DNA of 64,000 nucleotides from Mucilaginibacter defluvii (GTDB lineage: Bacteria > Bacteroidota > Bacteroidia > Sphingobacteriales > Sphingobacteriaceae): positions 248,001 to 312,000 of the forward strand of contig NZ_BAABJI010000002.1 in assembly GCF_039543225.1 (NCBI RefSeq), given 5' to 3'. Positions 36,249-43,323 of this stretch are shown here, one piece after another. Made by a program: the position numbers and the translations under genes. Under the pieces are notes generated by a model that ran no database searches, was not told the DNA's origin, and was given only the letters and a program-made list of their open reading frames with translations. Numbering within the stretch: position 1 is the first letter of the stretch; each line of letters opens with the position of its first letter.

Positions 36249-37019
36249 ATGGTTATGAAAATTCTTTATACAATTGGCGCTGTCAGTTTATTTGCGCTGA
36301 GCGCGCAAGCCCAGAATGCTAAACCCGAAGATACAGAGGTATGGTTGCCTGAGCCAAAGGTGGTAACTCCGGCCAAAACGCCGGGTAATGCGCCGGCGGA
36401 CGCCATTGTATTGTTTGACGGAAAAAATCTTGATGAATGGGTTTTATTAGATGATAGCACATCAACCCAAAAGTGGAAGCTCGCCGATGGTGCCATGACT
36501 GTAGATAAAACAAAAGGAGATTTGCGCACCAAGCGGAAATTTACTGACTATCAGCTGCATATTGAATACCAGATACCAACGGTTATACATGGCACCGGGC
36601 AGGGCAGGGGTAACAGCGGCATATTTTTAGCGGCGTTGCCCTGGGGCGCAGGTGGTTACGAACTGCAGGTGCTGGACAACTATCAAAATAAAACTTATGT
36701 GAACGGGCAGGTGGGTAGTGTCTACAAACAATCCATCCCGCTGGCTAATGCCGCGCGTAAACCGGGTGTGTGGCAAACCTATGACGTGATCTGGACCGCG
36801 CCACGGTTTAACGCGGATGGTAGCCTTAAATCGCCTGCGCGGGTTACGGCCATACATAACGGGGTGCTGGTACAAAATAACTATGTTTTAAAAGGGGATA
36901 CGCCATACATTGGCCAACCGGCTTATAAAGCGCATGGGCCTGCACCAATAAAGCTACAATCGCACGGCGACCCGAGCGAGACTATCAGTTATCGCAATAT
37001 TTGGGTGAGGGAGTTATAG
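36249..37019 (+). CDS. DUF1080 (3-keto-disaccharide hydrolase) domain protein
   Basis: A 256-residue secreted single-domain protein with a signal peptide ending at LSAQAQN. The DUF1080 core is clear: IVLFDGKNLDEWVL, WKLADGAMTV, YQLHIEYQIP, GRGNSGIFL, YELQVLDNY and the closing PIKLQSHGDPSETISYRNIWVREL. It is the short, canonical form, unlike the multidomain copy at the start of the operon. A second ATG two codons in is an alternative start. A terminator follows. Confidence 0.9.
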   Translation: MVMKILYTIGAVSLFALSAQAQNAKPEDTEVWLPEPKVVTPAKTPGNAPADAIVLFDGKNLDEWVLLDDSTSTQKWKLADGAMTVDKTKGDLRTKRKFTDYQLHIEYQIPTVIHGTGQGRGNSGIFLAALPWGAGGYELQVLDNYQNKTYVNGQVGSVYKQSIPLANAARKPGVWQTYDVIWTAPRFNADGSLKSPARVTAIHNGVLVQNNYVLKGDTPYIGQPAYKAHGPAPIKLQSHGDPSETISYRNIWVREL

Positions 37020-37036
37020 TATAGACCAACTAAAGT

Positions 37037-37075
37037 AAACGGCTGCTTTTTGTAAAGGCGGCCGTTTTTGTTTTT
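37037..37075 (+). terminator. Terminator of the DUF1080 operon
   Basis: AAACGGCTGC pairs with GCGGCCGTTT (one T-G wobble) around an 11-nt loop and is followed by TTGTTTTT. It begins 18 nt after the stop codon. Confidence 0.83.
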
Positions 37076-37312
37076 AGCCCTAGTACTATTCTTTTATACA
37101 GTGCGATGTAACCTAATGGCCGGGATGTCCGTTTTAGTAAAATAACCAATTAAATTTTCTTTCGGTGCCAGGCACCTTTGCTGTCAACGTGTTTAGCTAT
37201 CGTACTTGTCGATGTGTATAAACACTCCTTTTCAGCTAAATCAATTTGCCTATGGATAAACAAGTTCTGTTTCTTACTTACCAAAAACCAATTAATCCAA
37301 AAAAACCAATTT

Positions 37313-38533
37313 ATGAAAACAAACTTAGTATTTAAAAATGCTGCCGTTATGACGGCCGGAGCGCTTATGCTCTTAATTTCAGCTTGTAAAAAAGACGCCG
37401 CACCTGTTGTTGACGCAAACAAACAAATACCCGTTAAAAGAGCAGATGCATTAGGCGCCAGCGGCCCTAAAAGCGTATGTTACGTCGAGGTAAATTATAA
37501 TGATATACGCAATGTGGGTAATTACAAACTAACTACCGGCGAGCAATTGTTTGATATCGGTATCATCTTCGCGGCTAATATCAACTATAACACATCCACC
37601 CAAACGGCGCAGCTTTATTTCAATCCGCAGGTTACCAATGTGCTCACAAATCGCAATACTTATGTACAACCCTTGCAGGATCGGGGTATAAAGGTTTTGC
37701 TATCTATCCTGGGCAATCATCAGGGTGCGGGTATATGTAATTTTCCTAACCAGGCAGCCGCACAGGCATTTGCGCAACAACTGGCCAATGCGGTTAATAC
37801 CTACAATCTGGATGGAATTGATTTTGATGACGAGTATTCAGATTATGGTGTTAACGGAACCGGTCAGCCCAACTCCAGTTCATTTGTTTACCTGGTAACG
37901 GCATTGCGGCAATTGTTACCTAACAAAATTATATCCTTTTACTTTTACGGCCCTGCAGCCTCGCGCCTGTCATACAACGGCGTTACCGTTGGTTCAAAAA
38001 TTAACTATAGCTGGAATGCTATTTATGGAACCTATTCCGTACCATCTGTTCCGGGTTTAAGTGCGGCTAATCTTGGTCCGGCGGCTATTGACATCCAGGC
38101 AACCAGTTCGGCAACTGCTGCCAATCTGGCTACGCAAACGGTAAACAATGGTTACGGCATCTACCTTACGTATAATTTACCAAATACCGATGTGCATACT
38201 TACCTTTCCAGCTTCTCTAATCAATTGTATGGAAAGGCCACGGTGTATGATACCAGTTTGGGTACCGGCGTACGCTTTTTTGCTGATGCTAATTACGGGG
38301 GTTATGGTACCGGTATTATCCCGAAAGGAACATATACACTTACCCAGCTCGAAAAATTTGGCTTTGTGAACGATTGGGCATCATCCATAAAAATACCAAG
38401 CGGATGGACGGTGACCATGTATGCCGATAACAATTCAACTGGCCAATCGTGGACGCTGACATCAAACAACTCAAATTTTACTACGCTTACGCCAAATGCT
38501 AATGATGTAATTACATCTGTTAAGATTCAATAA
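37313..38533 (+). CDS. Endo H-like endo-beta-N-acetylglucosaminidase (GH18) with C-terminal beta/gamma-crystallin-like domain
   Basis: A 406-residue lipoprotein with lipobox Cys25 (LLISACKKDAA), so probably surface-anchored. The GH18 barrel (about 45-315) strongly resembles Streptomyces Endo H: the catalytic strand is Asp167-G-I-Asp170-F-Asp172-Asp173-Glu174, and the next parts (YGVNGTGQPNSSSFVYLVTAL, GPAASRLSYNGV, GYGIYLTYNL) follow Endo H closely from memory. The family cuts the chitobiose core of high-mannose N-glycans. The last ~85 residues (VRFFADANYGGYGTGI and VTMYADNNSTGQSWTL) form a beta/gamma-crystallin-like pair of motifs. The ATG at 37313 is preferred to an upstream frame extension of 45 residues, since it starts the signal peptide. 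A GH76 gene follows. Confidence 0.9.
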   Translation: MKTNLVFKNAAVMTAGALMLLISACKKDAAPVVDANKQIPVKRADALGASGPKSVCYVEVNYNDIRNVGNYKLTTGEQLFDIGIIFAANINYNTSTQTAQLYFNPQVTNVLTNRNTYVQPLQDRGIKVLLSILGNHQGAGICNFPNQAAAQAFAQQLANAVNTYNLDGIDFDDEYSDYGVNGTGQPNSSSFVYLVTALRQLLPNKIISFYFYGPAASRLSYNGVTVGSKINYSWNAIYGTYSVPSVPGLSAANLGPAAIDIQATSSATAANLATQTVNNGYGIYLTYNLPNTDVHTYLSSFSNQLYGKATVYDTSLGTGVRFFADANYGGYGTGIIPKGTYTLTQLEKFGFVNDWASSIKIPSGWTVTMYADNNSTGQSWTLTSNNSNFTTLTPNANDVITSVKIQ

Positions 38534-38536
38534 TAC

Positions 38537-38580
38537 AAGTGGTTCAAGTGTTTTTTGAAGAAATACTTGAACCACTTTTT
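38537..38580 (+). terminator. Terminator hairpin between the GH18 and GH76 genes
   Basis: A perfect 13-bp stem, AAGTGGTTCAAGT and ACTTGAACCACTT, with a 15-nt loop and a T-run. It starts 4 nt after the GH18 stop and 75 nt before the GH76 start. The GH76 gene therefore needs readthrough or its own promoter. Confidence 0.85.
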
Positions 38581-38611
38581 CTATCAGCAACCAATTAAAT
38601 TCAATTTACTT

Positions 38612-39769
38612 ATGAAAAAGCAAACACTTGTTTTGTGCTTACTATCTGTTATTATTACCGCATTTGTAACCACCGGTTGTAAAAAGAGTGAACCTCTTAT
38701 GAGCGCCGGTAAGGCGGTGCCCGACGGCAACAAACGTATTGCAGCCATACCTACACGAAGCGAGGCATTACTGGCCATGCAGGTTTACAACAATAATTTT
38801 TACAATCAGTACGGAACGTACGGGCCATCATTCAAGGCTTATTATTGGAAAGACCTGAACCATAATGGCCGCATGGACTTTTGGACGCAGGCCGAAGCCA
38901 TTGAGATGTTTATTGATGCTTACGATGCCAACCCCAGCCAGGACTTTAAGAATAAGATACATTACCTGTACAACGGTATGCGCGACGGTTACGGAACCTA
39001 CTGGGCCAATAACGAATTTAATGACGATATTATTTGGGGCGCTTTAATGTGCATCCGCGCTTATGCTATTACCAATGATGGTGGTATGCTGGATATGGCT
39101 AAAGCTAATTTCGACCTGGTTTGGAACCGCGCCTGGGATACCCAGCTTGGGGGCGGCCTGTGGTGGAAAACAGACAAGCAATCTAAAAACGCTTGCGTAA
39201 ATGCCCCGGCTGTTATATGTGCCATGAAGATATACCAGGCAACCGGCAATGCCGATTATAAAACCAAGGCTAAAATGATAATGGATTGGATGGTAGGCAA
39301 ATTCTATATTTCAAATGGTGAAGTCAAAGGCGCTGTTAACGCAGCCAATGTAATTACCGAAGGTACACGCACTTATACCCAAGGCACTTTTATAGGTGCA
39401 TGCGATGTGTTGCGTAACGAATATCCGTCAGGTAATTATGTAACAATGGCTAATAACGTGATGAACTATACCAAAAACAGCATGTGCAACCCGGCAGGTA
39501 TACTGCCCGATGAGTATGACACAGGCGATACCCAAGGTTTTAAAGGGATATTCGCGCGCTGGGCATGTATTTATGTAGCATCGGCCGGCTTGCAAGGCAC
39601 CTACGGCCAATGGCTCGACAATAATGCTACAGCCGCCTGGGCTGCCCGTAATTCAAACGGTTTAATGTGGGGCAAATGGGGTATTCGTACACCTGATACT
39701 GGAGTACTTAACTCGTTCGAAACGCACAATGGCGTTTCTATGCTTAACAACGTGTACAGATTCCATTAA
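38612..39769 (+). CDS. Glycoside hydrolase family 76 protein (endo-alpha-1,6-mannanase family)
   Basis: A 385-residue lipoprotein with lipobox Cys23 (FVTTGCKKSEP). The (alpha/alpha)6 barrel has the GH76 catalytic pair Asp138-Asp139 in NNEFNDDIIWGALMCIRAY, plus the family pattern AWDTQLGGGLWWKTDKQSKNACVNAPAVICAMKIY and a late IFARWACIYVA. The family cleaves alpha-1,6-mannan, as in fungal cell-wall mannan backbones. Start at the ATG at 38612, after the terminator hairpin. With the Endo H-like neighbour it suggests use of mannoprotein glycans, an inference from the pair. Confidence 0.9.
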   Translation: MKKQTLVLCLLSVIITAFVTTGCKKSEPLMSAGKAVPDGNKRIAAIPTRSEALLAMQVYNNNFYNQYGTYGPSFKAYYWKDLNHNGRMDFWTQAEAIEMFIDAYDANPSQDFKNKIHYLYNGMRDGYGTYWANNEFNDDIIWGALMCIRAYAITNDGGMLDMAKANFDLVWNRAWDTQLGGGLWWKTDKQSKNACVNAPAVICAMKIYQATGNADYKTKAKMIMDWMVGKFYISNGEVKGAVNAANVITEGTRTYTQGTFIGACDVLRNEYPSGNYVTMANNVMNYTKNSMCNPAGILPDEYDTGDTQGFKGIFARWACIYVASAGLQGTYGQWLDNNATAAWAARNSNGLMWGKWGIRTPDTGVLNSFETHNGVSMLNNVYRFH

Positions 39770-39778
39770 TTGCTAAAT

Positions 39779-39811
39779 GGATTGAAGCGCTAATCAACAG
39801 CGCTTCAATCC
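39779..39811 (+). terminator. Terminator after the GH76 gene
   Basis: GGATTGAAGCGCT pairs perfectly with AGCGCTTCAATCC (13 bp, 7-nt loop); the trailing sequence TTAATCTTTT is moderately T-rich. Confidence 0.75.
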
Positions 39812-40116
39812 TTAATCTTTTCCAATAACCCGGCGCAAATCCTCAGTGCCTGATGATGATCTCAGATTTCCCCTTCGGCCAACCGTAGTTTTATTAGTGC
39901 ATTGTTGTTTTCTCACTTGTTGATTTTTTGACACCATCACAACTTAATGGTGTTTTTTTATTACTGTATTGTTTTATTTAATTAATAATAAAAAAGTAAA
40001 ACAAATAGTTACAAAAGAGGGTATCTAATAGTATATAAGCCCATCAGCGCTGTTTTATTGCCCATCATTCTGCAGCACATTACCATTAAAGTATTAACGT
40101 AAATATTGAAGTAAAT
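39812..40116. other. Intergenic region with an unassigned terminator
   Basis: No protein gene is seen in these 305 bases. The only structure is a hairpin with T-run at 39931-39959, described separately. The stretch after it (about 39960-40020) is very A/T-rich and probably carries the promoter of the alcohol dehydrogenase cassette, though no exact -7 element is found. Confidence 0.4.
39931..39959 (+). terminator. Orphan Rho-independent terminator
   Basis: ACACCAT pairs with ATGGTGT around a 9-nt loop and is followed by six T residues. The upstream GH76 gene already has a terminator 120 nt before, so this one may end a small RNA from about 39815-39930 or back up the first. Confidence 0.65.
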
Positions 40117-41268
40117 ATGTTAGCAATGAACTATCGCGGGCCTTACCGTGTACGTACCGAACAAAGACCGATGCCGGAGATACTTCATCCCGAGGATGCT
40201 ATAGTGAGGGTAACCCGCACCTGTATTTGCGGATCCGATCTGCACCTTTACCATGGCATGGTTCCTGATACAAGGGTAGGTTCAACTTTTGGCCATGAGT
40301 TTACGGGTATTGTTGAGGAAGTTGGCCCTATGGTGCAAAATTTGAAAGTGGGTGACCATGTGCTCGTGCCGTTTAACATTGCCTGTGGCAAATGCAATTT
40401 TTGTAAGCAGGGTTTATACGGTAACTGCCACGAATCAAACCCCATGGCAACTGCCGTGGGCGGGATATTCGGCTACTCACATACAGCCGGTGGGTTTGAT
40501 GGTGGGCAGGCAGAATATGTTCGCGTGCCGTATGCTGACGTTGGTCCGACGGTCATCCCTCCGGACATGGACCCGGATGATGCAGTGCTGCTCACCGATG
40601 TGGTACCGACCGGCTATCAGGCTGCTGAAATGGGAGGCATAAAAGAAGGTGATACCGTAGTAATTTTTGGGGCAGGGCCTATCGGTATTATGGCCGCGCG
40701 CTGCGCCTGGTTCTTCGGTCCTTCACGGGTTATTGTTATAGATCACGTAGATTATCGATTAGAATTTGCCAAAAACTATGCGAAGTGCGAGGTATATAAC
40801 TTCAAATCGCTTGAAGATCCGGTTTTATTCCTAAAGAAAACCACGGACTGGTACGGTGCCGATGTTTGTATTGACTGTGTTGGCTGTGAGGCCGAAGGTA
40901 ACGCCCTGCAAACCTTTACCGGTAGAAAAGCTTTATTGCAGGCCGGTGCTGGTACCGCGCTGCAATGGGCAATAAACTCGGTTAAAAAGGGAGGGATTGT
41001 ATCAATTGTAGGTGTGTATGGTCCGCCGTTTAACCTTATACCTATAGGCAATGTGGTCAACAAAGGCATTACCATCCGTGCTAATCAAGCTTCAGTAAAA
41101 CGCTTGTTGCCAAAATTGATCGATCATGTGCAATCGGGCAGGTTAAATCCTAAGGGATTGATCACACACCGCATTCCGCTCGAAGAAATATCAGAAGCCT
41201 ACAATATCTTCTCGTCCAAACTGGATAACTGTATTAAAACAGTACTTATACCATCCACCAAAGCTTAA
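40117..41268 (+). CDS. Zinc-dependent alcohol dehydrogenase family protein
   Basis: A 383-residue medium-chain dehydrogenase. The catalytic zinc site begins at Cys38 (CICGSDLHLYHG) with the GHEFTG histidine after it, and four structural-zinc cysteines lie in CGKCNFCKQGLYGNC. The Rossmann fold shows VVIFGAGPIGIMAARCA. The long form and the motif FGYSHTAGGFDGGQAEYVRVP resemble formaldehyde-dehydrogenase-like enzymes that do not need added glutathione. Substrate not determined. It leads a five-gene cassette with gaps of 5-21 nt, which looks like a stress regulon rather than a catabolic operon. Confidence 0.9.
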   Translation: MLAMNYRGPYRVRTEQRPMPEILHPEDAIVRVTRTCICGSDLHLYHGMVPDTRVGSTFGHEFTGIVEEVGPMVQNLKVGDHVLVPFNIACGKCNFCKQGLYGNCHESNPMATAVGGIFGYSHTAGGFDGGQAEYVRVPYADVGPTVIPPDMDPDDAVLLTDVVPTGYQAAEMGGIKEGDTVVIFGAGPIGIMAARCAWFFGPSRVIVIDHVDYRLEFAKNYAKCEVYNFKSLEDPVLFLKKTTDWYGADVCIDCVGCEAEGNALQTFTGRKALLQAGAGTALQWAINSVKKGGIVSIVGVYGPPFNLIPIGNVVNKGITIRANQASVKRLLPKLIDHVQSGRLNPKGLITHRIPLEEISEAYNIFSSKLDNCIKTVLIPSTKA

Positions 41269-41273
41269 GAATT

Positions 41274-41756
41274 ATGAGAAACGAAGCAATTGACTATAAG
41301 GCAATACCGGGATGGGGCATGGATGCCGATCCTGAAAATGAGCCTACCTATCCCATGAAAAATTATACCGGCGATGATCATAACCGCATTAATTATGAGC
41401 GTTCGCCGCAGCAACCAATTACAGTCGAAATACTGCAATCAAACGAGCGGCCCAAACCACCGGTGGTTTTTGGTACGTCGGTTCCCCCGTCGGGGTTGAG
41501 CGGGATAATCCGCCGTTACGCCTTTACACACAGTGAAGACAGGTATCGCCACTGGTTGCCGCTAATACTTGCCGACCGCATCAATGTGTTTGAAGGTATT
41601 ATTGATGATGTAAAAAAAGGCCATATCCCTAATGTGTTTGCTGAAAAGGGATTAAAAGCTACCTGGAAACACAATCCGCAAAAAATTGTAAGCCAGATTT
41701 TGGTGGCTTCGGTGGTGGCGTTGACACTATTTAGCGTGCTTAAAAAGAAAAAATAG
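41274..41756 (+). CDS. Hypothetical protein with C-terminal membrane anchor
   Basis: I do not recognise this 160-residue protein as a named family. The N-terminal half is polar and rich in Pro/Asn/Asp (PGWGMDADPENEPTYPMKNY), the middle is helical (RYRHWLPLILADRINVFEGIIDDVKKGHIPNVFAEKG) and the end is one membrane helix (QILVASVVALTLFSVL) followed by KKKK. This is a tail-anchored layout with the bulk in the cytoplasm. It starts 5 nt after the alcohol dehydrogenase stop, so it belongs to that operon and may tether a partner to the membrane. Confidence 0.75.
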   Translation: MRNEAIDYKAIPGWGMDADPENEPTYPMKNYTGDDHNRINYERSPQQPITVEILQSNERPKPPVVFGTSVPPSGLSGIIRRYAFTHSEDRYRHWLPLILADRINVFEGIIDDVKKGHIPNVFAEKGLKATWKHNPQKIVSQILVASVVALTLFSVLKKKK

Positions 41757-41777
41757 TCACAAACAAAATATCTAGTC

Positions 41778-42002
41778 ATGAAAAAGTATTTTTTAATAAC
41801 CGTGCTATGTGCCGGGGTAGCGCTGGCATCATGCGGCGGCTCGGAGAAAGATAACAACGATGCCGATACCAATCAGATTGATACAGCAAATGGAGGCGCA
41901 GGCCCCGGTAATGATACCACCATGAATGGCGGTGCAGGTACCGATACTTTATTTAATTCCTCGCCTGCCAAAGACACAGGCGATAACGAGGCAAATCATT
42001 AA
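41778..42002 (+). CDS. Small acidic lipoprotein
   Basis: A 74-residue lipoprotein with lipobox Cys19 (VALASCGGSEKD). The mature part is a low-complexity Gly/Asn/Asp/Thr sequence with a repeated short unit (NGGAGPGNDTT, NGGAGTDT), probably disordered. No enzymatic function is likely. Similar tiny lipoproteins occur beside stress genes in this phylum. It lies 21 nt after the tail-anchored protein and 17 nt before the SDR. Confidence 0.7.
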   Translation: MKKYFLITVLCAGVALASCGGSEKDNNDADTNQIDTANGGAGPGNDTTMNGGAGTDTLFNSSPAKDTGDNEANH

Positions 42003-42019
42003 TCGAACAACAGAGCATT

Positions 42020-42892
42020 ATGAATCAGGACCCAAGAGAGAAATACGAAAAACCCCCATATCCCGAGCAGGAGCAGCAGGTACCCGGAACAACCGCGGCT
42101 ATGAACCCGGCACCGGATCATGGCGAAACATCGTACAAAGGATCAGGTAAATTAACCGGACGTAAGGCAATAATTACGGGTGGCGATTCAGGCATTGGCC
42201 GTGCGGTGGCTATTGCTTATGCCCGCGAGGGGGCTGACGTGCTGATATCTTACCTTAACGAAGAAGAAGATGCCCGCGAAACGGCTAAGTATATAGAAGA
42301 AGCCGGTCGGAAAGCGGTTTTGATACCAGGCGATATTTGTGACGAGGAGCATTGCAAGCATATCATCGATACAGCGATTGCTGAATTTGGTCAGCTGGAT
42401 ATTCTGGTGAACAACGCCGCTTTTCAGATGGCGCGCGAATCATTACAAGATGTGAGTAGCGAAGAATGGGACAAGACCTTTAGAACGAATATATACCCGA
42501 TGTTCTACCTGTGTAAATATGCCGAACCGCATTTAAAACCCGGTAGTACGATAATTAATACTACATCGGTAAACGCGTACAAACCAAAGCCAACGCTTAT
42601 TGCTTACGCGGCAACCAAGGGTGCCATTCAAAACCTTTCGGCTAACCTGGCGCAGCTTTGGGGCGAAAAGGGTATCAGGGTGAATTGTGTTGCTCCCGGC
42701 CCGATCTGGACGCCGCTAATCCCGTCCACATTCCCGGGTGAAGATGTGAGTAAATTCGGCGAAAATGTACCGCTAAAAAGAGCGGGGCAGCCTGCTGAAT
42801 TGGCCGATACTTATGTATTGCTGGCATCAGAAGGATCAAGTTACATAACCGGCGCTACCATACAGGTAACCGGCGGTACACCAACTATATAA
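42020..42892 (+). CDS. SDR family oxidoreductase (general-stress type)
   Basis: A 290-residue short-chain dehydrogenase. After a ~45-residue polar N-terminal extension (EKPPYPEQEQQVPG) the cofactor motif ITGGDSGIGRAVAIAYARE is seen, then NNAA, and the catalytic Ser and Tyr-x3-Lys in INTTSVNAY and AYAATKGAIQ. The N-terminal extension and the signature GPIWTPLIPSTFPGEDVSKFG place it with the YhdG/YdaD group of stress-induced SDRs in Bacillus and relatives. The substrate is unknown. Confidence 0.92.
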   Translation: MNQDPREKYEKPPYPEQEQQVPGTTAAMNPAPDHGETSYKGSGKLTGRKAIITGGDSGIGRAVAIAYAREGADVLISYLNEEEDARETAKYIEEAGRKAVLIPGDICDEEHCKHIIDTAIAEFGQLDILVNNAAFQMARESLQDVSSEEWDKTFRTNIYPMFYLCKYAEPHLKPGSTIINTTSVNAYKPKPTLIAYAATKGAIQNLSANLAQLWGEKGIRVNCVAPGPIWTPLIPSTFPGEDVSKFGENVPLKRAGQPAELADTYVLLASEGSSYITGATIQVTGGTPTI

Positions 42893-42901
42893 TTAAATAT
42901 T

Positions 42902-43123
42902 ATGGATAGTTTAACAACTGCCGGTAATCCCGGTTACAGCAATGACGCCGCTCAGGAAGACGCAAATCCTCAGCACCAACCTTCACAAGGCGGAGAATCG
43001 GCTACTAATTTAGAAAATACCGAAGCCGGTAAGGCAACGGGTACACAGCAGAACAATGGTTACGGCAACACGCCAGACGAGGATGAACCTGTTGATCCCG
43101 ATCTCACAAAAACAGAGGACTAA
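42902..43123 (+). CDS. Small acidic, probably disordered protein
   Basis: A 73-residue protein with no signal peptide and no hydrophobic core: rich in Asn, Gln, Gly, Asp and Glu, ending PDEDEPVDPDLTKTED. It starts 9 nt after the SDR stop and is clearly in the same operon. It has no family I recognise. Its make-up recalls hydrophilic desiccation-type proteins, a weak inference. Confidence 0.65.
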   Translation: MDSLTTAGNPGYSNDAAQEDANPQHQPSQGGESATNLENTEAGKATGTQQNNGYGNTPDEDEPVDPDLTKTED

Positions 43124-43127
43124 CGGT

Positions 43128-43160
43128 ACATCTTCATAAATTTATAATTCATGAAGATGT
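43128..43160 (+). terminator. Hairpin at the end of the stress cassette
   Basis: ACATCTTCAT pairs with ATGAAGATGT (10 bp, 13-nt loop), 4 nt after the acidic protein stop. The following GTTTGATT is only weakly T-rich, so termination may be partial. Confidence 0.55.
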
Positions 43161-43323
43161 GTTTGATTCATAGGAAGGCCTGTCGTGACAGGAAAACTAT
43201 TGAGCCTGAATGTTGAGAGCATTAATATGGCACAATAGATGAAGAAGCGGTTGAAAAAACAGGTTGCGGTATAAGCGGTTACTTAAGTAGTTTAAATTAA
43301 TTATTTTATAGTGTAAGCAATCT

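Noticed and set aside
37178..37312. 45-residue N-terminal extension of the GH18 protein
   Set aside because: It lies upstream of a complete lipoprotein signal peptide that starts at 37313.
38555..38611. Upstream start for the GH76 protein
   Set aside because: It would begin inside the terminator hairpin; the signal peptide starts at 38612.
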